From assembly GCA_017983635.1 (NCBI GenBank), contig JAGOBA010000001.1, forward strand, positions 62,001-126,000: 64,000 nucleotides of DNA. Direction: 5' to 3'. The DNA comes from Alphaproteobacteria bacterium (GTDB taxonomy: Bacteria > Pseudomonadota > Alphaproteobacteria > Micropepsales > Micropepsaceae). The notes beneath the pieces are model-generated. The model did no database searches and was not told where the DNA came from. It worked only from the letters and a program-made list of their open reading frames with translations. The position numbers and the translations under genes are program-made. The number at the start of each line of letters is the position of its first letter. The first letter of the stretch is position 1. Below, piece after piece: positions 7,936-15,384 of this stretch.

Positions 7936-9569
7936 GCCCGCTCAATCCACGCGCAACGCTTGCGACACACGAGGTCACGAACCAGCCGCCGCCGTTCGAG
8001 AACATCAACCTGTTCGCGACCGACACGGCGCTGCGCGACGCGGTCAAGCGCGAGGGCGGCGAACCGCACGCGGCTCACCTGAACAGCTTCGGCACCCGCG
8101 TCGGCTCCGCCGAAGTCATCGCCTGGGGCTTCGACGCCAACCGCAACGCGCCGGAACTGAAAACCTTCGATCGCTTCGGCCGCCGCATCGACGAGGTGAA
8201 CTTTCACCCGAGCTACCACAAGCTGATGGAATTGGGCCTCGAAGGCGGCGTCGCCTCGCTCGCGTGGACCGCACAGAACGGCGGTCACGTCGCGCACACC
8301 GCCATTCTCTACATGATGGCACAGATCGAGCAGGGCGTGTGCTGCCCGATGACGATGACCTACGCCGCGCTCCCCGCACTACGCCACCAGCCCGATCTCT
8401 CCCGGGAGTGGGAGCCGCGGATCACCGCCGGCCGCTATGACGCGAGCTCGCAACCGGCCGGCACCAAGCGCGGCGTCACGATCGGTATGGCGATGACGGA
8501 GAAGCAAGGCGGCTCCGACGTGCGCGCGAACACGACGAAGGCCACGCCGACCGGCGACGGCGCCTTCACGCTGACTGGCCACAAATGGTTCTGCTCCGCG
8601 CCGATGTGCGACGCGTTCCTGACGCTCGCCTATACCGATAAGGGCCTGACCTGCTTCCTCGTCCCGCGCTGGAAGCCCGACGGCGAGCGCAACGCGATGC
8701 ACATCATGCGCCTGAAAGACAAGCTCGGCGACCGCGCCAACGCCTCATCCGAGATCGAGTATCACGGTGCCTATGCGCGCCAAGTGGGCGAGGAAGGCCG
8801 CGGCGTGAAGACGATCATCGAGATGGTCCACCATACGCGCCTCGACTGCACGATCGCACCTGCAGCCTATATGCGCCAAGCGCTCGCGCAAGCGCTCTGG
8901 CACACCTCACACCGCACCGCGTTTCAGAAGAAGCTGATCGACCAACCGCTGATGGCGCGCGTGCTCGCCGACCTCGCGCTTGAGAGCGAAGCCGCAACTG
9001 CCCTCGCCTTTCGCATCGCCCGCTCGTTCGACGACGGCAAGAGCGCCGCCCTGTTCTCACGTCTCGCCACGCCGATCGGCAAGTACTGGCTCAACAAGCG
9101 CGTCGTGAACTTCGTCTACGAAGCGATGGAATGCCACGGCGGCGCCGGTTACGTCGAAGAATCCATCCTGCCGCGCCTGTTCCGCCAATCGCCGCTGAAC
9201 TCGATCTGGGAAGGCTCCGGCAACGTCATCTGCCTCGACGTCCTGCGCGCGCTGACCCGCGAACCCGAAACCGCCGACGCCCTCTTCGCCGAACTCGACC
9301 AAGCACGCGGCGCCTACGCGAGCCTGGATAAAGCGATCGACAACGCCAAACAAAGCCTCACCGCCGTCACCGAACCCGGCGCCCGCCGCCTCGTCGAAAC
9401 GCTGGCGCTGACACTGCAAGCCAGCCTCCTCGCCCGCCACGCCCCCACCGCCATCGCCGACGGCTTCATCGCGACGCGCTTGGGCGACACACCCTGGCGC
9501 ACCTACGGCGCGTTTGAGGCGGAGATCGATGTCGGCGCAATCGTTGCGCGGGCAATGCCGGCCGCCTAG
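7932..9569 (+). CDS. AidB-like acyl-CoA dehydrogenase family flavoprotein
   Basis: A 545-residue protein of the AidB branch, recognisable from the N-terminus ([18 protein letters not shown], then DAVKREGG), which matches the extra N-terminal domain of AidB and not ordinary acyl-CoA dehydrogenases. The core follows: [15 protein letters not shown] (about 190), the FAD/substrate sheets, and the C-terminal signature [31 protein letters not shown]. In E. coli AidB is an FAD protein of the adaptive response to DNA alkylation that binds DNA, with weak isovaleryl-CoA dehydrogenase activity. No ada, alkA or alkB gene is nearby; instead it is coupled to lipB by an ATGA overlap, so a metabolic role remains possible. 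Confidence 0.85.
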   Translation: MSPLNPRATLATHEVTNQPPPFENINLFATDTALRDAVKREGGEPHAAHLNSFGTRVGSAEVIAWGFDANRNAPELKTFDRFGRRIDEVNFHPSYHKLMELGLEGGVASLAWTAQNGGHVAHTAILYMMAQIEQGVCCPMTMTYAALPALRHQPDLSREWEPRITAGRYDASSQPAGTKRGVTIGMAMTEKQGGSDVRANTTKATPTGDGAFTLTGHKWFCSAPMCDAFLTLAYTDKGLTCFLVPRWKPDGERNAMHIMRLKDKLGDRANASSEIEYHGAYARQVGEEGRGVKTIIEMVHHTRLDCTIAPAAYMRQALAQALWHTSHRTAFQKKLIDQPLMARVLADLALESEAATALAFRIARSFDDGKSAALFSRLATPIGKYWLNKRVVNFVYEAMECHGGAGYVEESILPRLFRQSPLNSIWEGSGNVICLDVLRALTREPETADALFAELDQARGAYASLDKAIDNAKQSLTAVTEPGARRLVETLALTLQASLLARHAPTAIADGFIATRLGDTPWRTYGAFEAEIDVGAIVARAMPAA

Positions 9570-9599
9570 GCTCAACCAACAGACCACCGGGAGGCCTCC

Positions 9600-10022
9600 A
9601 TGCCGACAGTTCAGGTCGAACACATCTTCAATCTCCCCGCGCACGAGCTCTGGGACCTGCTCGGCGATTTCGGTGACACGGGAAGATGGTCCGGCCGCCC
9701 GCCAGAAGCCTGCGTGCAGGAAGGCCAAGGCATTGGCGCGCTCAGAACCCTGACGCTCGACGACGGCCGCAAGATCGTCGACCGCTTGGAGGCGCAAACC
9801 GCCAACAGCTACAGCTACTCGATTGTCACCGCGCCGCTGCCCTACAAATCCTATCGCGCGACAATGGCTGTTGCACCCATCGACGGCACGTCGAGCAAAT
9901 TCACCTGGACCGGCGTCTTCGAACCCGCCGGCATGACCGATGAGCAAGGTGTGGAATTCACCAAGGGTGTCTATCAGATGGGCATCGGCCTGATGGCGAA
10001 GACGATCGCGAAGCGGAGGTAA
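9600..10022 (+). CDS. SRPBCC (START/polyketide-cyclase-like) ligand-binding protein
   Basis: A 140-residue cytosolic protein with the helix-grip pattern: a first strand (VQVEHIFNLP), AHELWDLLGDFGDTGRWSG, a central antiparallel sheet (IGALRTLTLDDGRKIVDRLEAQ), SYSYSIVTAPLPYKSYRATMAV, and a long C-terminal helix (VEFTKGVYQMGIGLMAKTIAKRR). The family binds hydrophobic ligands in a cavity; the substrate cannot be told. GGGAGG lies 5 bases before the ATG. It follows the AidB-like gene by 30 bases and is probably the last gene of the lipB operon. Confidence 0.78.
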   Translation: MPTVQVEHIFNLPAHELWDLLGDFGDTGRWSGRPPEACVQEGQGIGALRTLTLDDGRKIVDRLEAQTANSYSYSIVTAPLPYKSYRATMAVAPIDGTSSKFTWTGVFEPAGMTDEQGVEFTKGVYQMGIGLMAKTIAKRR

Positions 10023-10035
10023 TGGTGAGGACAGC

Positions 10036-10070
10036 CGCGCTGCAGCGCAAGATTAAGCGCTTGCAGCGCG
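10036..10070. other. Hairpin between two convergent genes
   Basis: CGCGCTGCAGCGC (10036-10048) pairs with GCGCTTGCAGCGCG (10057-10070), leaving one bulged base. It spans the 3' end of the GST gene and follows the SRPBCC stop. There is no T-tract on either strand, so it may protect 3' ends rather than terminate by itself. Confidence 0.45.
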
Positions 10071-10655
10071 CTTGAAAGCATCGCGAGTTCTAAGGCGGTT
10101 CAGGTACCCAAGTGCGCTCGGATATTGACCATCCAACACCTTCAAACTCGTGAGCAGTTCGAGGGAATATCCCATCATGATATCTGCTGCACCAAAATTT
10201 GGACCGAGCAGAAAGTCGCGGTTCGCGACGGCTTGATCAACAACCTCCAGACAGGCACGTGTCTTTTGCTCTGCCTCGGCACTGAGCGATTCATGCGGTT
10301 CCACCTTGTGGCGTAGCAACCGGTTGACGCCAAGGGGACGGATCAGCGTCGCTTCACTAAACCAACACCACTGATGATGAAGGGCGCTCTCATCGGTCCC
10401 TCGAGGGGGGCACAATCTACCTTCGCCGTAACGCTCCAGAATATGATCGACCATCGCGCCAGATTCGAACATCGTCATGTCGCCGTCGGTCATTACAGGG
10501 ACTTTGCCTGCCGGACTAATCGCGCGCCACGCCGGCGAGTTCCGAAAAGCTGATGAAAAGTCGATCGGCTCTATCTCGATCGGCAAATTAAGTTCAAAGC
10601 AGAGCCAAATCGGACGCACCGAACGGGTACCCCGAACATGATAGACCTTGAGCAA
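10053..10655 (-). CDS. Glutathione S-transferase family protein
   Basis: About 200 residues with the GST two-domain plan: an N-terminal thioredoxin-like half (LKVYHVRGTRSVRPIWLCFELN, cis-Pro region AGKVPVMTDGDMTMFESGAMVDHILERYG) and an all-helical C-terminal half (LGPNFGAADIMMGYSLELL). The Glu-Ser pair of the glutathione site (FESGAM) is present. I place the start at a TTG (10655), where homologues begin (LKVYHV) and AGAAG lies 8 bases upstream; a GTG at 10691 would add 12 residues but has no ribosome-binding site. The likely role is cytosolic conjugation or peroxide detoxification. The gene looks less GC-rich than its neighbours, a mild hint of separate history. Confidence 0.85.
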   Translation of the reverse strand: MLKVYHVRGTRSVRPIWLCFELNLPIEIEPIDFSSAFRNSPAWRAISPAGKVPVMTDGDMTMFESGAMVDHILERYGEGRLCPPRGTDESALHHQWCWFSEATLIRPLGVNRLLRHKVEPHESLSAEAEQKTRACLEVVDQAVANRDFLLGPNFGAADIMMGYSLELLTSLKVLDGQYPSALGYLNRLRTRDAFKRAASA

Positions 10656-10735
10656 CGCGGAAACTTCTCGATCTGAGGAAGGTAAGTCCACAGGCTACTC
10701 GCGAAACATGCACTTGTCGCGCACGAACCGCCACC

Positions 10736-11653
10736 CTACCCCGCCGCGCGGTACTCGCGTACGAGGTTTGCGACGATCTCCGCTGCCGGTTCCACTTTGC
10801 GCACGAGGTCGATGCCTTGGCCCGCGGCCCAGGTGTCTTTCCAGCGTTTGTAGGCGTTCGTTGCGTCGGAGAAGTTCGGTGCCTCGCCTTTCGCCAATGC
10901 CGAGGGATCGAGCCCCGCCGCGACCAGGCTCGGTTTCAACCAGCTGCCCTTCACGCCGGTGATCGCGTTCGTCACGATCAAGTCCTCATGCGTCGAGGAC
11001 ACGACCATCTTTTTGTACCCGTCGGGCGCCAGCGACTCCTCGGCCGCGATGAACGGCGTGCCGATGTAGGCGAGGTCCGCGCCTAACATCTCGATCGCGC
11101 GGATTGCGCGGCCGCTGCCGATGGCGCCGCCCACCACGATGGGCCCATGGAAGATCCCGCGCACGGCGTGCACAAACGCAAACGGACTGAGCGCGCCCGT
11201 GTGCCCGCCCGCACCGGCACAGACGAGCACCAAGCCGTCGACGCCGGCGTCGAGCGCCTTCTTGGCAAACGACATCTCGATCACGTCGGCAAAGATCAAC
11301 CCGCCGTAGGAATGCACGGCTTCCACGACTGCGCGCGGACTTCCCAATGCGGTAATCACCAGCGGCGGCTTATGCTTGACGACGAGTTCCAACTCCGCAT
11401 GCAAACGTTCGTACGAGCGATGCGCCACGATGTTCAACGCCCACGGCACGTCGGCCTGCGCCAGATCATGACTGATCTCGCCCATCCACTGATCGAGCAC
11501 GTCGATGGTTCGCGCGTTCGGCGCCGGAAACGCTGCCGCCATGCCGGCCTTGGCGGTCGCGACGACGAGCTTTGGCCCTGACACCAAAAACATCGGCGCT
11601 GCGATGGCGGGGATTTTCAGCTTTTCCTTAAACGCAACCCAAGCCGACGCCAT
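10736..11653 (-). CDS. Nitronate monooxygenase / 2-nitropropane dioxygenase family FMN protein
   Basis: A 305-residue TIM-barrel flavoprotein. It has the N-terminal IAAPMFLVSGPKLVVATAKAGMAAAF, the central LVCAGAGGHTGALSPFAFV, which carries the histidine that acts as base in the family, and the phosphate-binding VVGGAIGSGRAIRAIEMLGADLAYIGT. The family oxidises alkyl nitronates and some quinone-like compounds with FMN. AAGGAG lies 7 bases before the ATG. It is 10 bases downstream of the SDR gene on the same strand and so probably shares its transcript (efp, SDR, NMO). The real substrate is unknown. Confidence 0.88.
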   Translation of the reverse strand: MASAWVAFKEKLKIPAIAAPMFLVSGPKLVVATAKAGMAAAFPAPNARTIDVLDQWMGEISHDLAQADVPWALNIVAHRSYERLHAELELVVKHKPPLVITALGSPRAVVEAVHSYGGLIFADVIEMSFAKKALDAGVDGLVLVCAGAGGHTGALSPFAFVHAVRGIFHGPIVVGGAIGSGRAIRAIEMLGADLAYIGTPFIAAEESLAPDGYKKMVVSSTHEDLIVTNAITGVKGSWLKPSLVAAGLDPSALAKGEAPNFSDATNAYKRWKDTWAAGQGIDLVRKVEPAAEIVANLVREYRAAG

Positions 11654-11663
11654 GCGAGACTCC

Positions 11664-12401
11664 TTATAAGATCAACCCGCCGTCCACCGGGATCGTCTGC
11701 CCGACCACATAAGCGGCCAGCGGCGACGCCAAGAACAGCGCAACACCCGCCATATCGTCCGGCGTGCCGAGACGCTTCAGCGGAATGCCTTGCAGCGACG
11801 CTTCAAGGCGTTCCGGATTCTCCGTGGTGACTTTCGTGAGTTTCGTGTCGACAAGCCCCGGTGCGATCCCGTTCACGCGGATGCCGTCGCCGGCCCACGC
11901 CTCGGCCAGCGTCCGCGTGAGCCCCACGGCGCCCGTCTTCGACGCGTTGTACGCCGGATTGCCGCGCGTCGAGTGATAGGCCGCCGTCGACGACACGGTG
12001 ATCAGCGAGCCTTTGCTGGCCGCCAGCATATCGTGAAACTTGATCGCGCAGGCCATCAGGCTGTTCAGATTGAGGTCCATGACCTTCTGAAAGCCGTCCA
12101 TCTGAAACTCGCCGCGCTTGTAGAGCACGGTGCCTTGGCTGAGCACGAGCACATCGAGCTTGCGGAAGTTCGGCCGCCAGGTCTCCACCGTTAGAAAATT
12201 CGACACGTCGACCTGCGCGTAGTGCAACCCGGTCAGGTCGGAGCCTTCTTCGATCTTGTACTCCGACGCGCTGAGCCGCGTGCCCCACACATGCACGTCC
12301 GCGCCCTGCCGTCGAAAGCCCTGTGCGATGCCGTTGCCGATGCCGCTCGACCCGCCGACGACGAGCACCGTCTTGCCGGTGAAATCGAGAGCGTCGGCCA
12401 T
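11664..12401 (-). CDS. Short-chain dehydrogenase/reductase
   Basis: A 245-residue classical SDR. The NAD(P)-binding glycine motif is GGSSGIG (16-22). The active site is complete: Ser138, Tyr151 and Lys155 in YNASK. The C-terminal PVDGGLIL is the family end signature. There is no signal peptide, so it is cytosolic. The substrate cannot be predicted. It is 3 bases downstream of the efp stop and 10 bases upstream of the nitronate monooxygenase gene, so these form one operon with efp first. Confidence 0.88.
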   Translation of the reverse strand: MADALDFTGKTVLVVGGSSGIGNGIAQGFRRQGADVHVWGTRLSASEYKIEEGSDLTGLHYAQVDVSNFLTVETWRPNFRKLDVLVLSQGTVLYKRGEFQMDGFQKVMDLNLNSLMACAIKFHDMLAASKGSLITVSSTAAYHSTRGNPAYNASKTGAVGLTRTLAEAWAGDGIRVNGIAPGLVDTKLTKVTTENPERLEASLQGIPLKRLGTPDDMAGVALFLASPLAAYVVGQTIPVDGGLIL

Positions 12402-12404
12402 GCG

Positions 12405-12974
12405 CTATTCCTTCGACCGCTCGACGTAGGAACCGTCTTCGGTGTTCACGACCACTTTCGTGCCGACACCGATATGCGGCGGCACCGCGGTCTTCACGCC
12501 GTTCGAGAGCCTTGCCGGCTTGAAAGACGAGGACGCGGTCTGCCCCTTCACCACCGGTTCGGTCTCGACGATCTCAAGCACCACGCGCGACGGCAGTTCG
12601 ATCGCGATCGGCACGCCGTTGTGCAGGCTCAATGTCACTTCCATATTTTCCTGCAGGTACTTCGCCTGATCGCCCAGGATCGCGGCCGAGACGTGCACTT
12701 GGTCGAAATTCTCCGGATCCATGAAGACGTACGCGTCGCCGTCTTGGTAAAGATAGTTGTTCGTACGCATGTCGACGAACGCCTTCTCAAGGCTGTCGGT
12801 CGTTTTGTAGCGGTCGTTGATCTTGACCCCGTCGCTGATCCGCCGCATTTCGATCTGCGTCGTCGGCGTACCTTTGCCGGGATGGAAGTTTTCAGCTGTC
12901 AAAACCACATAGAGCTTGCCATCCTTGTCGATGACGTTGCCTTTGCGCACATTGCTAGCGATGACCGAAACCAC
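12405..12974 (-). CDS. efp: Translation elongation factor P
   Basis: A 189-residue factor that rescues ribosomes stalled at polyproline motifs. It has three beta-barrel domains: KOW-like domain I (1-65), an OB domain II (about 68-130) and a C-terminal OB domain (about 132-189, [24 protein letters not shown]). The loop ENFHPGKGT puts a lysine at position 34, exactly the residue beta-lysylated by EpmA/EpmB. The start is GTG ([12 protein letters not shown]) with AAGGAG 7 bases upstream; the longer open frame reaching beyond 13 kb is an artefact of missing stops. The modification genes epmA and epmB lie divergently 141 bases away, so the complete EF-P activation pathway is clustered here. Confidence 0.96.
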   Translation of the reverse strand: MVSVIASNVRKGNVIDKDGKLYVVLTAENFHPGKGTPTTQIEMRRISDGVKINDRYKTTDSLEKAFVDMRTNNYLYQDGDAYVFMDPENFDQVHVSAAILGDQAKYLQENMEVTLSLHNGVPIAIELPSRVVLEIVETEPVVKGQTASSSFKPARLSNGVKTAVPPHIGVGTKVVVNTEDGSYVERSKE

Positions 12975-13115
12975 GAGATACTCCTTGAATGAAAGTGCCC
13001 GGCGCCGCGCTGGCCAATGGGGCTGGCGCACCGGGCTCGAATTCGCGCGTGGGTGTAGCAGCGCCGGGCCCTGGCGCCAAGGTGCCAACGCCCCCCAAGG
13101 TGCCGCAGGCCTGCC

Positions 13116-14162
13116 ATGGTGACACGCTCGCCCTGGTGGTCGAAAGACAGGCACGCCGACCGTCGTCCGTTTCTCCTGGCGCGGAATCGCATCAAAGCGG
13201 CCATTCGCCAGCATTTCGAGACGCAAGGCTTTACCGAAGTGGAGTGCGCGGCGCTGCAAGTATCGCCAGGCAACGAGACCCACTTGCACGCCTTTGCGAC
13301 CGATGCAATCGGCCGCGATGGCTCGGCGCGATACTATCTGCACACCTCGCCCGAGTTCGCGTGCAAGAAATTGCTCGCTGCCGGGGAGCACAAGATCTTC
13401 GATTTCGCGCGCGTCTTCCGGAACCGCGAACACGCGCCCATCAACGTCCCCGAATTCACGATGCTGGAGTGGTATCGCGCGGACGAACCTTACGCCGCTG
13501 TGATCGCCGACAGCATTGCGCTCCTCCGGCTCGCCGCCGCGACTGCGGGCGCAACCCACTTCCGCTACCGCGATCACAAAGTGTTGGCTACCGCTGAGCC
13601 CGACCGATTGACTGTCGCCGAGGCTTTTCACCACCACGCCGGCATCGACCTATTGGCGACGTTGACGGCGGATATTGGCGACCGGATGGCCCTCGCCGCG
13701 CAAGCCGCGCGCGCCGGCGTCGCGGTTGCGAACGATGATACCTGGTCCGACATCTTCAGCCGCGTTCTGTCGGAGCGCATCGAACCGCATCTGGGTTTGG
13801 AACGCCCTACGGTCCTCGACGAATACCCGCGCGTGGAGGCGGCGCTCGCCCGCGGCTGTGCGCATGATCCCCGCGTCGCCGAACGCTTCGAGCTCTACGT
13901 CTGCGGCGTCGAGCTCGCGAACGGCTTCGGCGAGCTCACCGACGCGTCTGAACAACGCCGCCGCTTCGAACACGAGATGGCCGAGAAGCAACGTATCTAT
14001 GGCGAACGTTACCCCATCGACGAAGACTTCCTTGCCGCCCTCACCCACATGCCGCAAGCCAGCGGCGTAGCGCTCGGCTTCGACCGCCTTGTCATGCTCG
14101 CCACCGGCGCCCCGCATATCGAGCACGTGCTCTGGACGCCCCCAATCGGAAGAGCGACGTGA
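13116..14162 (+). CDS. epmA: EF-P beta-lysine ligase EpmA (GenX/PoxA)
   Basis: A 348-residue paralogue of the lysyl-tRNA synthetase catalytic core without the tRNA anticodon-binding domain. It adenylates (R)-beta-lysine and attaches it to the EF-P lysine. Class II motifs are visible: motif 2 [11 protein letters not shown], followed by the EpmA-specific [17 protein letters not shown], the ELANGFGEL segment, and motif 3 [12 protein letters not shown] near the end. The start ATG at 13116 gives an N-terminus (SPWWSKDR) matching the family beginning. Upstream is a 141-bp, very GC-rich region containing a duplicated CCAAGGTGCC. epmB follows after a 193-bp gap filled by a large inverted repeat. Confidence 0.93.
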   Translation: MVTRSPWWSKDRHADRRPFLLARNRIKAAIRQHFETQGFTEVECAALQVSPGNETHLHAFATDAIGRDGSARYYLHTSPEFACKKLLAAGEHKIFDFARVFRNREHAPINVPEFTMLEWYRADEPYAAVIADSIALLRLAAATAGATHFRYRDHKVLATAEPDRLTVAEAFHHHAGIDLLATLTADIGDRMALAAQAARAGVAVANDDTWSDIFSRVLSERIEPHLGLERPTVLDEYPRVEAALARGCAHDPRVAERFELYVCGVELANGFGELTDASEQRRRFEHEMAEKQRIYGERYPIDEDFLAALTHMPQASGVALGFDRLVMLATGAPHIEHVLWTPPIGRAT

Positions 14163-14182
14163 CAGACGCGCTGACAATAGGT

Positions 14183-14340
14183 TCGTCATGGCCGGGCTTG
14201 ACCCGGCCACCCAGTGCGCGCACGTCCGTGCGCGCGAGAGACCGTCTTTGCATCGTGGGCGCTTGGCGAAAGAAAACTGAGTCTTCACGCCGCGCAGACG
14301 CGCGGCGACTGGGTGGCCGGGTCAAGCCCGGCCATGACGA
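14183..14340. repeat. REP-like inverted-repeat element between epmA and epmB
   Basis: Two 33-base arms, 14183-14215 and 14308-14340, are perfect reverse complements. Each arm contains a smaller palindrome, GGCCGGGCTTGACCCGGCC or its complement. The intervening 92 bases hold further GC palindromes. Elements with this core (atGGCCGGGcttgaCCCGGCCa) are a familiar intergenic repeat type in alphaproteobacteria. On RNA the arms would make a very stable stem. The element ends three bases before the epmB Shine-Dalgarno sequence, so it may affect epmB expression or mRNA decay. I saw no other copy in this window. Confidence 0.85.
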
Positions 14341-14355
14341 GCTTGGAGGTGCGTC

Positions 14356-15384
14356 GTGACACGCACCTTGCGAAGCGTCAAAGAACTCGCTGAAGCAAAC
14401 TTGATTTCACCCAGCGACCGCTTGAACGACGTCACCGCCCGCTACGCCGTCGCCATCTCACCGGCTATGGCAAACCTCATCACCGCCGTCGACGATCCCA
14501 TCGCGCGCCAGTTCCTCCCTGACCCGCGCGAACTCGAACAACGACCGGAAGAATCCGCCGATCCCATCGGCGATAGGCGTCACATGCCGGTGGAAGGCAT
14601 CGTGCATCGCTACCCCGATCGGGTGCTGCTGAAAGTGGTGCACGTCTGCCCGGTCTATTGCCGCTTCTGTTTCCGGCGCGAAATGGTTGGCCCCGATCGC
14701 GAACCAAGCCTCTCACCCGAGGCGCTCGACCGCGCCATCGCCTACATCGCGGAACACCGCGAAATTTCTGAAGTGATCCTCACTGGCGGCGACCCGTTCG
14801 TCCTGACTGCCCGTCGCGCCGCCGATCTGACCGCCCGCTTGAGCGGCATCGATCACGTGAAAGTCCTGCGCTGGCACACCCGCGTGCCTGTCGTCGATCC
14901 CGAGCACGTCACCGCGGACTTCGTCGCCGCGCTGAAATCAGCCCACGCCGTAACCTATGTCGCGCTGCACGCCAACCATGCCCGTGAGTTCACCGCAACA
15001 GCCCGTACCGCGATCGCCCGCATTGTCGACGCGGGCATCCCTATGTTGAGCCAGTCGGTTCTGTTGAAGGGCATCAACGACGATGCCGACACGCTCGCCG
15101 ACCTCATGCGCGCTTTCATCGAGAACCGCATCAAGCCGTACTACCTGCACCACGCCGACCTTGCACCCGGCACAGCACATTTTCGGACCACGATCGAGCA
15201 GGGCCAAGCGCTGATGCGCGAACTGCGCCGGCGCGTTTCCGGCATCGCGCTGCCGTCCTATGTGCTCGACATCCCCGGTGGCCACGCCAAAGCGAACCTC
15301 GAAACTTGCGACATCGAACGCGACGCCACGGGCGCGTTGCGCGTCCGCGACGACGAAGGCACCTGGCACGCCTACGCGGGTTAG
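14356..15384 (+). CDS. epmB: EF-P lysine 2,3-aminomutase EpmB (radical SAM)
   Basis: A 342-residue radical SAM, PLP-dependent enzyme that makes (R)-beta-lysine for EpmA. The [4Fe-4S] motif CPVYCRFCF has Cys98, Cys102 and Cys105. The SAM loop is LTGGDPF (about 141-147), and the C-terminal SYVLDIPGGHAK carries the PLP-binding region. The length matches EpmB and lacks the zinc-binding extension of clostridial lysine 2,3-aminomutase; the epmA and efp neighbours settle the assignment. The start is GTG with GGAGG about 7 bases upstream. Its stop directly abuts the stop of the convergent M16 protease gene. Confidence 0.92.
   Translation: MTRTLRSVKELAEANLISPSDRLNDVTARYAVAISPAMANLITAVDDPIARQFLPDPRELEQRPEESADPIGDRRHMPVEGIVHRYPDRVLLKVVHVCPVYCRFCFRREMVGPDREPSLSPEALDRAIAYIAEHREISEVILTGGDPFVLTARRAADLTARLSGIDHVKVLRWHTRVPVVDPEHVTADFVAALKSAHAVTYVALHANHAREFTATARTAIARIVDAGIPMLSQSVLLKGINDDADTLADLMRAFIENRIKPYYLHHADLAPGTAHFRTTIEQGQALMRELRRRVSGIALPSYVLDIPGGHAKANLETCDIERDATGALRVRDDEGTWHAYAG

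Noticed and set aside
12975-13637. N-terminal extension of efp into a 410-residue protein
   Set aside because: It covers epmA in antisense, and the GTG at 12974 with AAGGAG gives a normal EF-P.
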